This document shows, one piece after another, positions 34,739 to 42,762 of a stretch of DNA of 64,000 bases (within the stretch, counting starts at the first letter, position 1; every line of letters starts with the position of its first letter). The notes under the pieces were generated by a model. It worked only from the letters and a program-made list of their open reading frames with translations, did not search any database and was not told where the DNA came from. Origin of the DNA: an uncultured Phascolarctobacterium sp. (lineage in GTDB: Bacteria > Bacillota > Negativicutes > Acidaminococcales > Acidaminococcaceae). Position numbers and translations under genes: made by a program. The stretch covers positions 1-64,000 of the forward strand of contig CASFJU010000003.1 in the NCBI GenBank assembly GCA_949295115.1. The letters are read 5' to 3'.

Positions 34739-34760
34739 AGCCCTGCCTTTTGGCGGGGCT
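34739..34760 (+). terminator. Terminator after the membrane-anchored protein gene
   Basis: AGCCCTGCC and GGCGGGGCT around a TTTT loop; short T-rich tail only. Confidence 0.7.
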
Positions 34761-34818
34761 TTAGTGTTTGTGCAGGCGTTATGTTATAATTAAATTAACA
34801 AATTAAGGGGGCGGGTAC

Positions 34819-36354
34819 ATGCAGAACATTTTTATTATAGAAGCCGTTTCGACAGGGCGCTTTTACGCCAAGGAAATCGCCTGGCGCGGCTATCATCCGG
34901 TGGTTATCTATCCGTATCTGGAAAATATTACCGACGTGTACAAGCAATACCGCAACGGCGGCAGCGATTATGCGCGCAAATTTACGGACGATATTATTTT
35001 TATGGACAGCGACAGCAGCGAAGCGTATCAGGCACTGCTGGATAAGTTTCAGCCGGTGGCGGTGGTGGCAGGCAGTGAGCTGGGCGTAATCGCAGCGGAT
35101 TATCTGGCTCGCAAGGCCGGTCTGCCGGGCAATGACCCTGCAACAGCGGAATGCCGACGCAACAAATTTTCTATGGTGGAAGCCCTGCAAAAAGCAGGTG
35201 TGCCTGCCATCCGCAGCGCAAAATTAAACAGCGTTGATGAGTGTTTGCAGTTGGCGGCAGAGTGGAATACATGGCCGGTCGTTATCAAGCCGCTCAGCGG
35301 CGCGGGCACTAAAGGTGTGCATTTTTGCAGCAGTATGGACGAACTGCGCACCAAAGCGGAAGAAGTATTTAAAGACAGTGACCTTTTCGGTTACGGCAAC
35401 GCGCAGATTTTAATGCAGGAATTCGCCAAAGGCACGGAATTCATCGTCAACACGGTATCCTGCGGCGGCAGGCATGCTATTACAGACGTGTGGCGTTACC
35501 GCAAAATCGCTGTGGGCGATAAGGGCAACGCTTACGATTACGCCAAACTGGTAACGCAGCCGGACGCGGACGAGCGGGCGGTAATGGATTATGCTTTGCA
35601 GGTGCTTGACGCGCTGGGCTTTGAATATGGACCTTCGCACACTGAGATAATGCTGACGGAACGCGGTCCGCTTTTGATTGAAACCGGCGCGCGCCCGATG
35701 GGTGCGGTGCATGACACGGAAGCCTTGCAGGAAGCGCTGGGGCATTTTATTATTGATGTTTCGCTTGATACCTACATCGACCCGGCAGCAGCGGAAGCCT
35801 TTGCGGCTAAGCCTTACAGCCCCGCCAAAACGATTATGACGAAGGTGTTTATCTCACAGGAATCTGCGGAGCTGAAAGAGATTCCGCTGTTTACGCTGCT
35901 TAAATATCTGCCGACGGTGCGTAAGGGCGATTTTGATTATGTTAAAAGAACCATGCGCGTGGAAGTAACGGTCGACCTTGCCACTACGCCGGGCGAACTG
36001 CAATTATGCGGCAGCGAGGAGCAGGTAATGCACGATTACGCAGCGTTGCGCGCGTTTGAGCAGCAGGCGTTTGACCTAATCTTTGCCAAAGAAGTGCATT
36101 ATTTTACCGCTCCGCAGGTAACGGTAAGCCTTGCCGACGGCGGCGAATGGCTGGAACTGGCGCTTTCCGAACGCAGCGACGGCACAATCCGCTGGACGGA
36201 TTTAATTGACGACCTTGGCAGCCTTGCGGGCAGTGCCGATGTGCAGGTAAAATTTACCGGCGTTGTGCCGGAACTGGCACAGGGGCTGGAACTTTTAATG
36301 CAGGCACTGTACTTTGAAAACAGCGGCGGCGTGTGGAAAAAGGTGGAGGCATAA
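34819..36354 (+). CDS. ATP-grasp carboxylate-amine/thiol ligase family protein
   Basis: 511 residues. N-terminal pre-ATP-grasp Rossmann-like domain (about 1-105, ending VVAGSELGVIAADYLA), ATP-grasp core (about 115-320): GNDPATAECRRNKFSMVEAL, PVVIKPLSGAGTKGVHFC, LMQEFAKGTEFIVNTV, LLIETGARPMG, and a long C-terminal domain (about 330-511). The layout resembles BacD/L-amino-acid ligase-like enzymes. It stands alone between terminators with its own extended -10 promoter (TATAAT, 34785-34790), so no partner genes reveal its substrate. An amino-acid or peptide ligase role is inference. Confidence 0.78.
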   Translation: MQNIFIIEAVSTGRFYAKEIAWRGYHPVVIYPYLENITDVYKQYRNGGSDYARKFTDDIIFMDSDSSEAYQALLDKFQPVAVVAGSELGVIAADYLARKAGLPGNDPATAECRRNKFSMVEALQKAGVPAIRSAKLNSVDECLQLAAEWNTWPVVIKPLSGAGTKGVHFCSSMDELRTKAEEVFKDSDLFGYGNAQILMQEFAKGTEFIVNTVSCGGRHAITDVWRYRKIAVGDKGNAYDYAKLVTQPDADERAVMDYALQVLDALGFEYGPSHTEIMLTERGPLLIETGARPMGAVHDTEALQEALGHFIIDVSLDTYIDPAAAEAFAAKPYSPAKTIMTKVFISQESAELKEIPLFTLLKYLPTVRKGDFDYVKRTMRVEVTVDLATTPGELQLCGSEEQVMHDYAALRAFEQQAFDLIFAKEVHYFTAPQVTVSLADGGEWLELALSERSDGTIRWTDLIDDLGSLAGSADVQVKFTGVVPELAQGLELLMQALYFENSGGVWKKVEA

Positions 36355-36366
36355 ATTTTGCATTTT

Positions 36367-36394
36367 AGCGGATATGGCGGAAGCTGTATCCGCT
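36367..36394 (+). terminator. Terminator after the ATP-grasp gene
   Basis: AGCGGATA (36367-36374) pairs with TATCCGCT (36387-36394), followed by TTTT. Confidence 0.85.
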
Positions 36395-36433
36395 TTTTAA
36401 TTTGCTTTATATGGTACAATGATAACAACGGCG

Positions 36434-36476
36434 TTCAGCTTTAATTCATTTTGGGTTAAGGTTGCGGCGGTATATT
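36434..36476 (+). promoter_or_regulatory. 11-bp direct-repeat promoter of the response regulator gene
   Basis: TTCAG (36434), TTCAT (36445) and TTAAG (36456) are exactly 11 bp apart, and a -10 TATATT starts at 36471, 15 bp after the last repeat start. This is the geometry of an OmpR/PhoB-type activator binding over a missing -35 box. The same layout precedes the GT39 gene, implying autoregulation. Confidence 0.65.
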
Positions 36477-36509
36477 TTGGGTATAAAATGGCAGAATGCA
36501 GGTGATAGA

Positions 36510-37178
36510 ATGAAGGTTTTACTGGCGGAAGACGATTTGCGCCTTGGCAAAATGCTGAAAAATATTTTAAGCAGGCAGGGCATTAACGCCAAATGGGTGA
36601 CGGACGGCAACGCTGCGTACAGCGAATGTTACGCCGACAGCTACGATGTGCTGGTGCTGGACTGGATGATGCCGGGCATGGATGGCATTGAGCTGTGCCG
36701 CCTTTTGCGCGAAGAAGAATATCAGGGCAAAATTTTAATGCTGACGGCGCGCGATACGCTGGACGACAAGGTTAACGGGCTTAACGCCGGTGCGGATGAT
36801 TACCTTGTAAAGCCCTTCGCCGTGGCGGAACTGCTGGCGCGTTTAACGGCGCTGACCCGCAGGCAGGGCAGCTATATTAACGAAAACCTTGAATATAAAG
36901 GCTATGTGCTGAAAAGCGATAACTACACCATCGGCTACAACGGCGAATTTGTCGAGCTGCGCCCGCGAGAGTTTAAACTGATGGAAGTGCTGCTGCGCAA
37001 CGCAGGCAAAATCATCCCGCGCGACGTGCTGCTGGAACGCGTATGGGGTATAGAAAGCGATATTACCGATAACAACCTTGACGTGCATATCCGCGCTTTG
37101 CGCCGCAAGCTGGAGCAGATACACGCCGGTGAGCTGATAAGAACCGTGCGCGGCGTAGGCTACATGGCAGAGGCGTAG
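36510..37178 (+). CDS. OmpR/PhoB-family response regulator
   Basis: 222 residues; ATG at 36510 (MKVLLAEDDLRLG). Receiver: AEDD acidic pair, VLDWMMPGMDG with phospho-Asp near 51, LTARDTLDDK, YLVKPFAVAEL. C-terminal winged helix: ELRPREFKLMEVLLRNAGK, VWGIESDITDNNLDVHIRAL, IRTVRGVGYMAEA. Resembles the QseB/PmrA subgroup. Three bases separate it from the kinase gene. The repeats upstream of itself and of the GT39 gene are the likely binding sites. Confidence 0.93.
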   Translation: MKVLLAEDDLRLGKMLKNILSRQGINAKWVTDGNAAYSECYADSYDVLVLDWMMPGMDGIELCRLLREEEYQGKILMLTARDTLDDKVNGLNAGADDYLVKPFAVAELLARLTALTRRQGSYINENLEYKGYVLKSDNYTIGYNGEFVELRPREFKLMEVLLRNAGKIIPRDVLLERVWGIESDITDNNLDVHIRALRRKLEQIHAGELIRTVRGVGYMAEA

Positions 37179-37181
37179 GCA

Positions 37182-38441
37182 ATGTTCGGTAAATTAAAAC
37201 GCAGGCTGGCGTTAATTTATACAGGGATTTTTGCGTTGATACTCGTTATCGTGGTGGCGGCAACGGTAATTATCGGCGGCGTATCCGTTATTAAAAACGA
37301 AAAAGAAATGCTGATAGCCGATATTCACGACGAATGGCGTGAGTGGACGGGCAGCGGCGAACTGCCGGTAGACCCGGTAATGGTTGAGCGCGGCGAGATG
37401 ATGTCGCTGCTGTACGACGGCAGCGGCAGGCTGGTAGTAGACCAGATGTCTGGCAGCCCTTATGCGGAGCAGATTATGTCGATGCGCGAAAATTGGCCGC
37501 AGGAGGACGGCAGCACGGAGATACTGTGTTTTGAAAACGGCGGTGAAAAAAAGTTTATCCTCATGGGGTTGTGCCGCTTTGTAACCAACGGAACCGTGCA
37601 GGGTGACCTGTATACTTTTGTTAACCTTGAAGATTATTACGACATGGCGGTGGACGGTTTTGCCTTTTTGCTGCTGCTGTGCCTGGTGTGCATTGTTACG
37701 GCGGGCGGCGGCGGTTACTACATGGCTGCCAAAAACATCAAACCGCTGGAGCTTTTGTTTAAGCGTGAGCATGAATTTGCCGCAAACGCTTCGCATGAGC
37801 TGCGCACGCCGCTGACGGTGATGAGCCTTGGCATAGAAAGTTTGCAGAACGACCCGGACAGCAAATTCAGCCCTTACGCCGAAGAAACACTGCGTGATAT
37901 GCAGCAGGAAACGCAGTATATGTCCAAGCTGACGGAGGCGCTTTTAACTTTGGCGCGCGGCGATGAGGACAACGTAACATTACAGAAAGAGAAGGTTGAT
38001 TTAACCGCCGTAATGGCGGATATATGCGCGCAGCTGCGCCCGCTGGCGGAGCAGAAAAATTTGCAGCTGGTTTTTAACGGCACGCGCAGGGTGTTTTCGC
38101 TGTGTGATAAGGATAAAATCAAACAGCTTTTGATAATTCTGGTGGACAACGCCATAAAATATTCCGATAGCGGCACGATTACGGCCGAGGTAGAAGCGGA
38201 CGGCATGCAGGCAGTAATCCGCGTGCTTGATGAAGGTATCAGCATTACCGAAGGCGAGGCAGAACGCATTTTTGAACGATTCTACCGCGTGGACAAAGCC
38301 CGTTCGCGCGCAAGCGGAGGTTTTGGGCTGGGTTTAAGCATTGCTCAGTGGATTGTAAAACGCCACGGCGGCAGCATTACGGCGCACCAGCGTGATGGCG
38401 GCGGCACGGTGTTTACGGTGCGGCTGGCGCTGTACAGATAA
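37182..38441 (+). CDS. Membrane sensor histidine kinase
   Basis: 419 residues. TM1 about 12-32 (LIYTGIFALILVIVVAATVI), an extracytoplasmic sensor of about 125 residues, TM2 about 160-183 (FAFLLLLCLVCIVTAGGGG), no clear HAMP domain, then HisKA (EFAANASHELRTPLTVMSLG, phospho-His) and HATPase_c (VDNAIKYS, FGLGLSIAQWIV). Cognate kinase of the preceding regulator. The stimulus is unknown; given the GT39 target, a cell-envelope signal such as cationic peptides is a reasonable guess. Confidence 0.93.
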   Translation: MFGKLKRRLALIYTGIFALILVIVVAATVIIGGVSVIKNEKEMLIADIHDEWREWTGSGELPVDPVMVERGEMMSLLYDGSGRLVVDQMSGSPYAEQIMSMRENWPQEDGSTEILCFENGGEKKFILMGLCRFVTNGTVQGDLYTFVNLEDYYDMAVDGFAFLLLLCLVCIVTAGGGGYYMAAKNIKPLELLFKREHEFAANASHELRTPLTVMSLGIESLQNDPDSKFSPYAEETLRDMQQETQYMSKLTEALLTLARGDEDNVTLQKEKVDLTAVMADICAQLRPLAEQKNLQLVFNGTRRVFSLCDKDKIKQLLIILVDNAIKYSDSGTITAEVEADGMQAVIRVLDEGISITEGEAERIFERFYRVDKARSRASGGFGLGLSIAQWIVKRHGGSITAHQRDGGGTVFTVRLALYR

Positions 38442-38471
38442 CAACTTAACAAAAACATAAAGCTCCTTAAC

Positions 38472-38525
38472 TTCAGGCAGGGTTCAGACTACGTTCAGTC
38501 TGGTTTAATGGCACCTTTGTATAAT
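38472..38525 (+). promoter_or_regulatory. 11-bp direct-repeat promoter of the GT39 gene
   Basis: TTCAG at 38472, 38483 and 38494, then TTAAT at 38505, each 11 bp apart; -10 TATAAT at 38520-38525, 15 bp after the last repeat start, with no recognisable -35 box. Identical geometry to the regulator's own promoter. Confidence 0.7.
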
Positions 38526-38559
38526 GAAGGTGAACTTGAAGCTAAGGAGCTGATTTTTT

Positions 38560-40170
38560 ATGAAACGGTATGGGTGGTATTTATTCTGGCTGGCTGCCGC
38601 ACTGTTGTTGTTTTTCGGCAACGGGCAGCTGTGGATTACCGACAGTGTTGAATCGAACTACGCGCTGACGGCAAAAGAGATGCTGCAAACTGGCGACTGG
38701 GTTTCGCCGCAGATTTACGGGCATTACTGGTATGACAAGCCCATCTTTTTTTACTGGCTGACGGCGCTGGGTTTTAAGCTGTTCGGCTTTACGGAATTCG
38801 GTGCGCGTTTCTTCCCTGCGCTTTTGGGCATGGCGGGGCTGGCTCTTGCGGTTTATGCAGGTGGTAAATTATATGGCGGCAAAACTGCTTTTTGGGGCGG
38901 TGTGGTGCTTTTAACCAGCACGGAGTTTTTCCTCATCAGCAAATCCGTTATTACGGACAGCACGCTGTTCTTTTTCTTCAGCATGGCGCTGGTGTTTTTT
39001 TACCTTGGTTACAGCACGCCGCACAAAAATTATTACTACGGCATGTACGCGGGCATGGCGCTGGCAACTTTAACCAAAGGGCCGATTGGCTTTTTGCTGC
39101 CGGGACTGATTATGGTGCTGTTTTTAACGGCGGATAAAGGCTGGCGCGAAATAAAAAATATGAAGGTGTTCAGCGGCGCGCTGCTGTTTGCCATTATTGC
39201 CGTGCCTTGGTATGCGGCGATGTATAACTTGCACGGCAGCGCTTTTATTGATAACTTTTTCGGTACGCATAATTTTTTGCGCGCCACCGTGTCCGAACAT
39301 CCGCGTGACGATGTTTTTTATTACTACACTCTGGTGCTGCTTCTGGCACTGTTCCCGTGGAGCGGGCTACTGCCGCAGTATTTGTGGCGCACGCTGCGCA
39401 GGGACGGGCACTGGCAAAAGCCGGACAGTACAACGCTGTTTCTGTTAATTTGGGCGGCAACGGTGTTCTTCTTCTTCCAGAATATGGCGACCAAATATTT
39501 AACCTATACATATCCTATGATGTTTCCGCTGGCGTTGCTGCTGGGCAATTATCTGGCGCAGCGCGGCGGGCTTGCCATTAATGCAGGCACGTTAATTGTG
39601 CGAGATATTATTTACATTGCGCTGTTCGGCGGTGCGCTGTGGTGCTGGTGGAACGGCATTACGGATTCCGGTTCGGTAATTTTAATCGGCGCGGTAGTGC
39701 TGGCCATTATCGGCGTCAGCTGGATTTACGCCGGCGTGGAGCGCGGTGTGGCGGCACCGGCTGTTATCGCCGTAACGGCGCTTTTGTTTAACCTGCTATT
39801 GATAAACGAAGTGGCTGTGCCGTTCAGCAGCCTGCGTTCCGCCAAAGCGCTGGGGCTGGAACTGGCGCAGACTTACAAAACGGTTGACGAAGTAGGGCTG
39901 TACGGTAATTACCCAACTTCCGCCGTGTTTTATTCTGGCAAAAACATCGTCAAGCTGGTTAACGACGACGGTTTAAACAGTTTTGCGCCCAGGGCTTACA
40001 GCTGGAACGTGAAAAACGTAATGCCCTTTGACGGCGTAAGCGCCTTTAGCGGACACGGGCAGCTGGTTGTTGTTAAAAAATCGGAAATTGAAAAATTCCT
40101 GACGGCGCAGAACAAAAACTGGCTGATTGTAACTGAAAAAAGCGGCTGGTACATTTTAAAAAGCGCATGA
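38560..40170 (+). CDS. GT39-family (ArnT-like) membrane glycosyltransferase
   Basis: 536 residues, many transmembrane helices. The first periplasmic loop has the GT-C signature WITDSVESNYALTAKEMLQT with the catalytic acidic residues, followed by GDWVSPQIYGHYWYDKPIFF and GARFFPALLG, closely following the ArnT/PMT pattern. ArnT transfers 4-amino-4-deoxy-arabinose from undecaprenyl phosphate to lipid A; other GT39 enzymes mannosylate proteins. Donor and acceptor here are unknown. The direct-repeat promoter and adjacent two-component genes suggest envelope modification on demand. AAGGAG upstream of ATG. Confidence 0.87.
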   Translation: MKRYGWYLFWLAAALLLFFGNGQLWITDSVESNYALTAKEMLQTGDWVSPQIYGHYWYDKPIFFYWLTALGFKLFGFTEFGARFFPALLGMAGLALAVYAGGKLYGGKTAFWGGVVLLTSTEFFLISKSVITDSTLFFFFSMALVFFYLGYSTPHKNYYYGMYAGMALATLTKGPIGFLLPGLIMVLFLTADKGWREIKNMKVFSGALLFAIIAVPWYAAMYNLHGSAFIDNFFGTHNFLRATVSEHPRDDVFYYYTLVLLLALFPWSGLLPQYLWRTLRRDGHWQKPDSTTLFLLIWAATVFFFFQNMATKYLTYTYPMMFPLALLLGNYLAQRGGLAINAGTLIVRDIIYIALFGGALWCWWNGITDSGSVILIGAVVLAIIGVSWIYAGVERGVAAPAVIAVTALLFNLLLINEVAVPFSSLRSAKALGLELAQTYKTVDEVGLYGNYPTSAVFYSGKNIVKLVNDDGLNSFAPRAYSWNVKNVMPFDGVSAFSGHGQLVVVKKSEIEKFLTAQNKNWLIVTEKSGWYILKSA

Positions 40171-40173
40171 AAA

Positions 40174-40203
40174 AAGGGAGCGTATCGTTCGATATGCTCC
40201 CTT
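40174..40203. terminator. Bidirectional terminator between GT39 and dtd
   Basis: AAGGGAGCGTATCG and CGATATGCTCCCTT with a two-base loop (one G-T pair), flanked by A- and T-rich tracts. Confidence 0.85.
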
Positions 40204-40207
40204 AATT

Positions 40208-40669
40208 TTATTTTTTCTTCGCTAAATCAACATCGCTGTCTAAAATAATCGTTACAGGGCCGTCGTTAAATATTTTAACATGCATTTCCGCGCCAAACTC
40301 GCCTGTTTGCACATCCACACCTTTAGCGGCGATAATTTTGTTAAACTCATCGTACAGCTGCGCCGCCGTATCGGGCTTTGCCGCGCCGCTGAAGCTGGGG
40401 CGCCGTCCGTGGCGGCAATCGGCGTAAAGCGTAAACTGCGATATGGAAAGCACGCTGCCGCCCACATCAAGCAGGCTTAAATTCATCTTGCCGTTACCGT
40501 CTTCAAACACGCGCAGGTTCAGCATTTTATCCGCCATAGGCGCAAGCACGGTTTCATCGTCATCCGGCCCAAAGCCGATAAGTGCCACAAACCCGCGGCC
40601 GATTGCGCCTTTAACTGCGCCTTCAATAGTAACGCTGCCTTCGGTAACACGTTGTAAAACCAATTTCAT
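40208..40669 (-). CDS. dtd: D-aminoacyl-tRNA deacylase
   Basis: 153 residues. MKLVLQRVTEGSVTI, LSISQFTLYADCRHGRRPSF (SQFTL catalytic motif) and MHVKIFNDGPVTIILDS (the N-x-GP-V-T cross-dimer motif) are intact. Removes D-amino acids and glycine mischarged on tRNA. Its start is followed upstream by the alpha/beta hydrolase gene with an 18-bp gap, same strand. Confidence 0.96.
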   Translation of the reverse strand: MKLVLQRVTEGSVTIEGAVKGAIGRGFVALIGFGPDDDETVLAPMADKMLNLRVFEDGNGKMNLSLLDVGGSVLSISQFTLYADCRHGRRPSFSGAAKPDTAAQLYDEFNKIIAAKGVDVQTGEFGAEMHVKIFNDGPVTIILDSDVDLAKKK

Positions 40670-40687
40670 CGTCAGGCAGTAACCTCC

Positions 40688-41515
40688 TTATGCGTTGCAT
40701 TTATTGACAAAATCGCGCACCATGGCGTTGAATTTGTCCGCTTCTTCGTAAAACAGCATGTGCCCGCTTTCGGTAAACGGCACAAATTCGCCGTAAGGAA
40801 TCTGCGAGGCTATGTATTCGCCCTGTTTGATACCGGCGCTGAAAACAGGTCCGTCGGCGTTGCAGACCAGTACCGGCACGTCAATGGTGCCAAGCACGCC
40901 GGTAAAGTCGCTGCTCAGGTAGTCCGAATAAATGGCGGAAGAAATCCATGGCGGCAGTTTTCTGAACTCCTCAATTACCCAGTCCGTACCTTCTGGACGG
41001 TTGCCGTCCTTAAAAATGTTGGCGGCAAATGTTGCCAGGTACGCCTCGCGGTCATAAAGCAGGCGCTGCACAATTACGTTAAAGCCGTCCATGTTGTAGC
41101 CGTGCAGTCCCTGCGTGTTCCACGGCTCGGGGCTGAATGGGAACGGAGTCATGTCAATCAGGCCGAGGCCTTTGATTTGTTCCTGACCAAACTGATTGAA
41201 GTACGACAGCAAAATGGGCCCGCCCATGGACCAGCCCATCAGCACAACGTCCTTCAAATCAAGGTAGTTGATTAAATCGTACACGTCGCAGGCAAACTGC
41301 TTGATGGTAATGCCGTGCAGCCCTTTGGACGAATTGCCGTGCCCGCGCAAATCCAGCGTAAGAACGGTAAAATCCTTTGCAAGCTCATCCACGTTGCGCT
41401 GCCAGAACAAATGCGAGCACTGCCAGCCGTGCACCAGCACCAACGGCCTGCCGCTGCCGCGCACTTCGTAATATAAATGCGCGCTGTCCGCCGTGTTAAA
41501 ATAACCCTGTTTCAT
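40688..41515 (-). CDS. Alpha/beta hydrolase
   Basis: 275 residues from MKQGYFNTADSAHL; the ATG at 41515 is eight bases after GAGG. Oxyanion-hole motif LVHGW, nucleophile elbow MGWSMGG (Ser near 98), acid in VLVCNADGPVF, and His in TESGHMLFYEEADKFN. No signal peptide. Resembles esterase/haloperoxidase-type hydrolases; substrate unknown. Co-directional with dtd, probably one transcript. Confidence 0.88.
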   Translation of the reverse strand: MKQGYFNTADSAHLYYEVRGSGRPLVLVHGWQCSHLFWQRNVDELAKDFTVLTLDLRGHGNSSKGLHGITIKQFACDVYDLINYLDLKDVVLMGWSMGGPILLSYFNQFGQEQIKGLGLIDMTPFPFSPEPWNTQGLHGYNMDGFNVIVQRLLYDREAYLATFAANIFKDGNRPEGTDWVIEEFRKLPPWISSAIYSDYLSSDFTGVLGTIDVPVLVCNADGPVFSAGIKQGEYIASQIPYGEFVPFTESGHMLFYEEADKFNAMVRDFVNKCNA

Positions 41516-41644
41516 ACATAACACCTCGCTTTGTTAAACTTTTTGTAATTACAATTATATTTCGCCGCGCAAGGCAAAAAGCCTGCCGCTTACGCGGATT
41601 AAAAAGAGGGTTTTGGTTGCTGCTTTGCATGAAGAATGCTCCAT

Positions 41645-42103
41645 TTACCTTCCCAACTTATTCTCCTCATCACAATCGCCGTTGAGCGGTAGGGAGAATT
41701 TAAAATGGAAGTTATGCATGCCTTCGCGCAGGTAGAAGCGGTGGGTGTCGTGGCGCAGTTGGTTGCAGGCAACTTCAAACTGCACGCAGCCCTGCGCTTT
41801 GGCTATTTTAAGCGCTTCGGCAAACATAATTTTGCCAACGCCGCGGTTTCGGTAATCCGGCGCAACGGCAAATTCCATAATCTCGGCGATGCGTGCGGTG
41901 TGGTGCAGCTGCTGTTCAAAACGCAGGTTCAGCATGCCGCAGGTTTTGCCGTCTTCTTCGTAAATCAGGCAGTAGTAATTTTCATCGGCAAGCTGCTGTA
42001 AATAGATTGCCATAAATTTTTCGTAGTCCAGTGCTGCCGCTTCCATATCACAGATTAAATTATATACTTCGCGGCAGTCCGCCGCTGTGCTTTGGCGTAA
42101 CAT
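41645..42103 (-). CDS. GNAT acetyltransferase, PhnO-like
   Basis: 152 residues. The C-terminal two thirds follow PhnO: HHTARIAEIMEFAVAPDYRN, RGVGKIMFAEAL (acetyl-CoA loop), ACNQLRHDTHRFYLREGM. PhnO N-acetylates aminoalkylphosphonates; no phn genes are near, so the substrate may be another small amine. The ribosome-binding site lies within a 12-bp inverted repeat (42109-42144). Confidence 0.83.
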   Translation of the reverse strand: MLRQSTAADCREVYNLICDMEAAALDYEKFMAIYLQQLADENYYCLIYEEDGKTCGMLNLRFEQQLHHTARIAEIMEFAVAPDYRNRGVGKIMFAEALKIAKAQGCVQFEVACNQLRHDTHRFYLREGMHNFHFKFSLPLNGDCDEENKLGR

Positions 42104-42108
42104 AAAAA

Positions 42109-42144
42109 CCTCCGTATGTTTTTGTATATTGTAACATACGGAGG
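42109..42144 (-). promoter_or_regulatory. 12-bp inverted repeat over the ribosome-binding site of the PhnO-like gene
   Basis: CCTCCGTATGTT (42109-42120) and AACATACGGAGG (42133-42144) are exact complements with a 12-base loop. On the mRNA the downstream arm ends in the GGAGG that drives translation of the GNAT gene, so the hairpin would block it; at DNA level it could equally be a repressor site. Confidence 0.55.
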
Positions 42145-42162
42145 TAAAGCGCAGGTAAAATT

Positions 42163-42693
42163 TTAGCTCTGCTTAAAGCGCGGCAAGATGTTTAACACAA
42201 CCGTGCTGCCAAAGTAGGCGGTAACAATGCCGCCGATAATATCCAGCGGGTAATGCACGCCAAGGTACAGGCGCGAAAACGCAACCAGCACGGCAAGCGC
42301 CATAATAAAGCCGCTGAAATATTTGGGCAGCAGGCGCCAATACACAAAAGCGCTGGCAAACGCCGCCGTGGTATGCCCGCTGGGGAAGGAATAGCCGCTT
42401 GCTTCGGCGAGCGGTGCAAGTTGTGTCAGCACTTCAAACGGGCGCGGGCGCATAACGGCGTTTTTTAAAATAACATTGCTGACAAACGTGCTTAACAATA
42501 GTGCCGCAGCTGCTGCAATGCCAACGCTGCGCGTTTTGGGGTTTATAATCAAAACGGCGGCGGTAAAAATCCAAAACCAGCCCAAATCGCCCAAAAAGCT
42601 TATGCCCGCCCAGAACCAGTGCAGCGGTTCGTGGTACAGCGCGTCATGTATAAAAAGCAAAAGCTGTGCGTCAAGCTGCGTTAAATATGCCAT
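42163..42693 (-). CDS. PAP2-family membrane phosphatase
   Basis: 176 residues with about five membrane helices. The three phosphatase motifs are present: KNAVMRPRP, YSFPSGHTT and SRLYLGVHYPLDIIGG. Likely dephosphorylates undecaprenyl diphosphate or phosphatidyl glycerophosphate at the membrane; sequence does not decide which. AGGAG upstream of the ATG. Confidence 0.9.
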   Translation of the reverse strand: MAYLTQLDAQLLLFIHDALYHEPLHWFWAGISFLGDLGWFWIFTAAVLIINPKTRSVGIAAAAALLLSTFVSNVILKNAVMRPRPFEVLTQLAPLAEASGYSFPSGHTTAAFASAFVYWRLLPKYFSGFIMALAVLVAFSRLYLGVHYPLDIIGGIVTAYFGSTVVLNILPRFKQS

Positions 42694-42762
42694 GCTGCCA
42701 CTCCTTTCCGCCTGCGGGCGTTTTTGTTATTTTTATTGTAACATAAATAAATTAAACGCATA

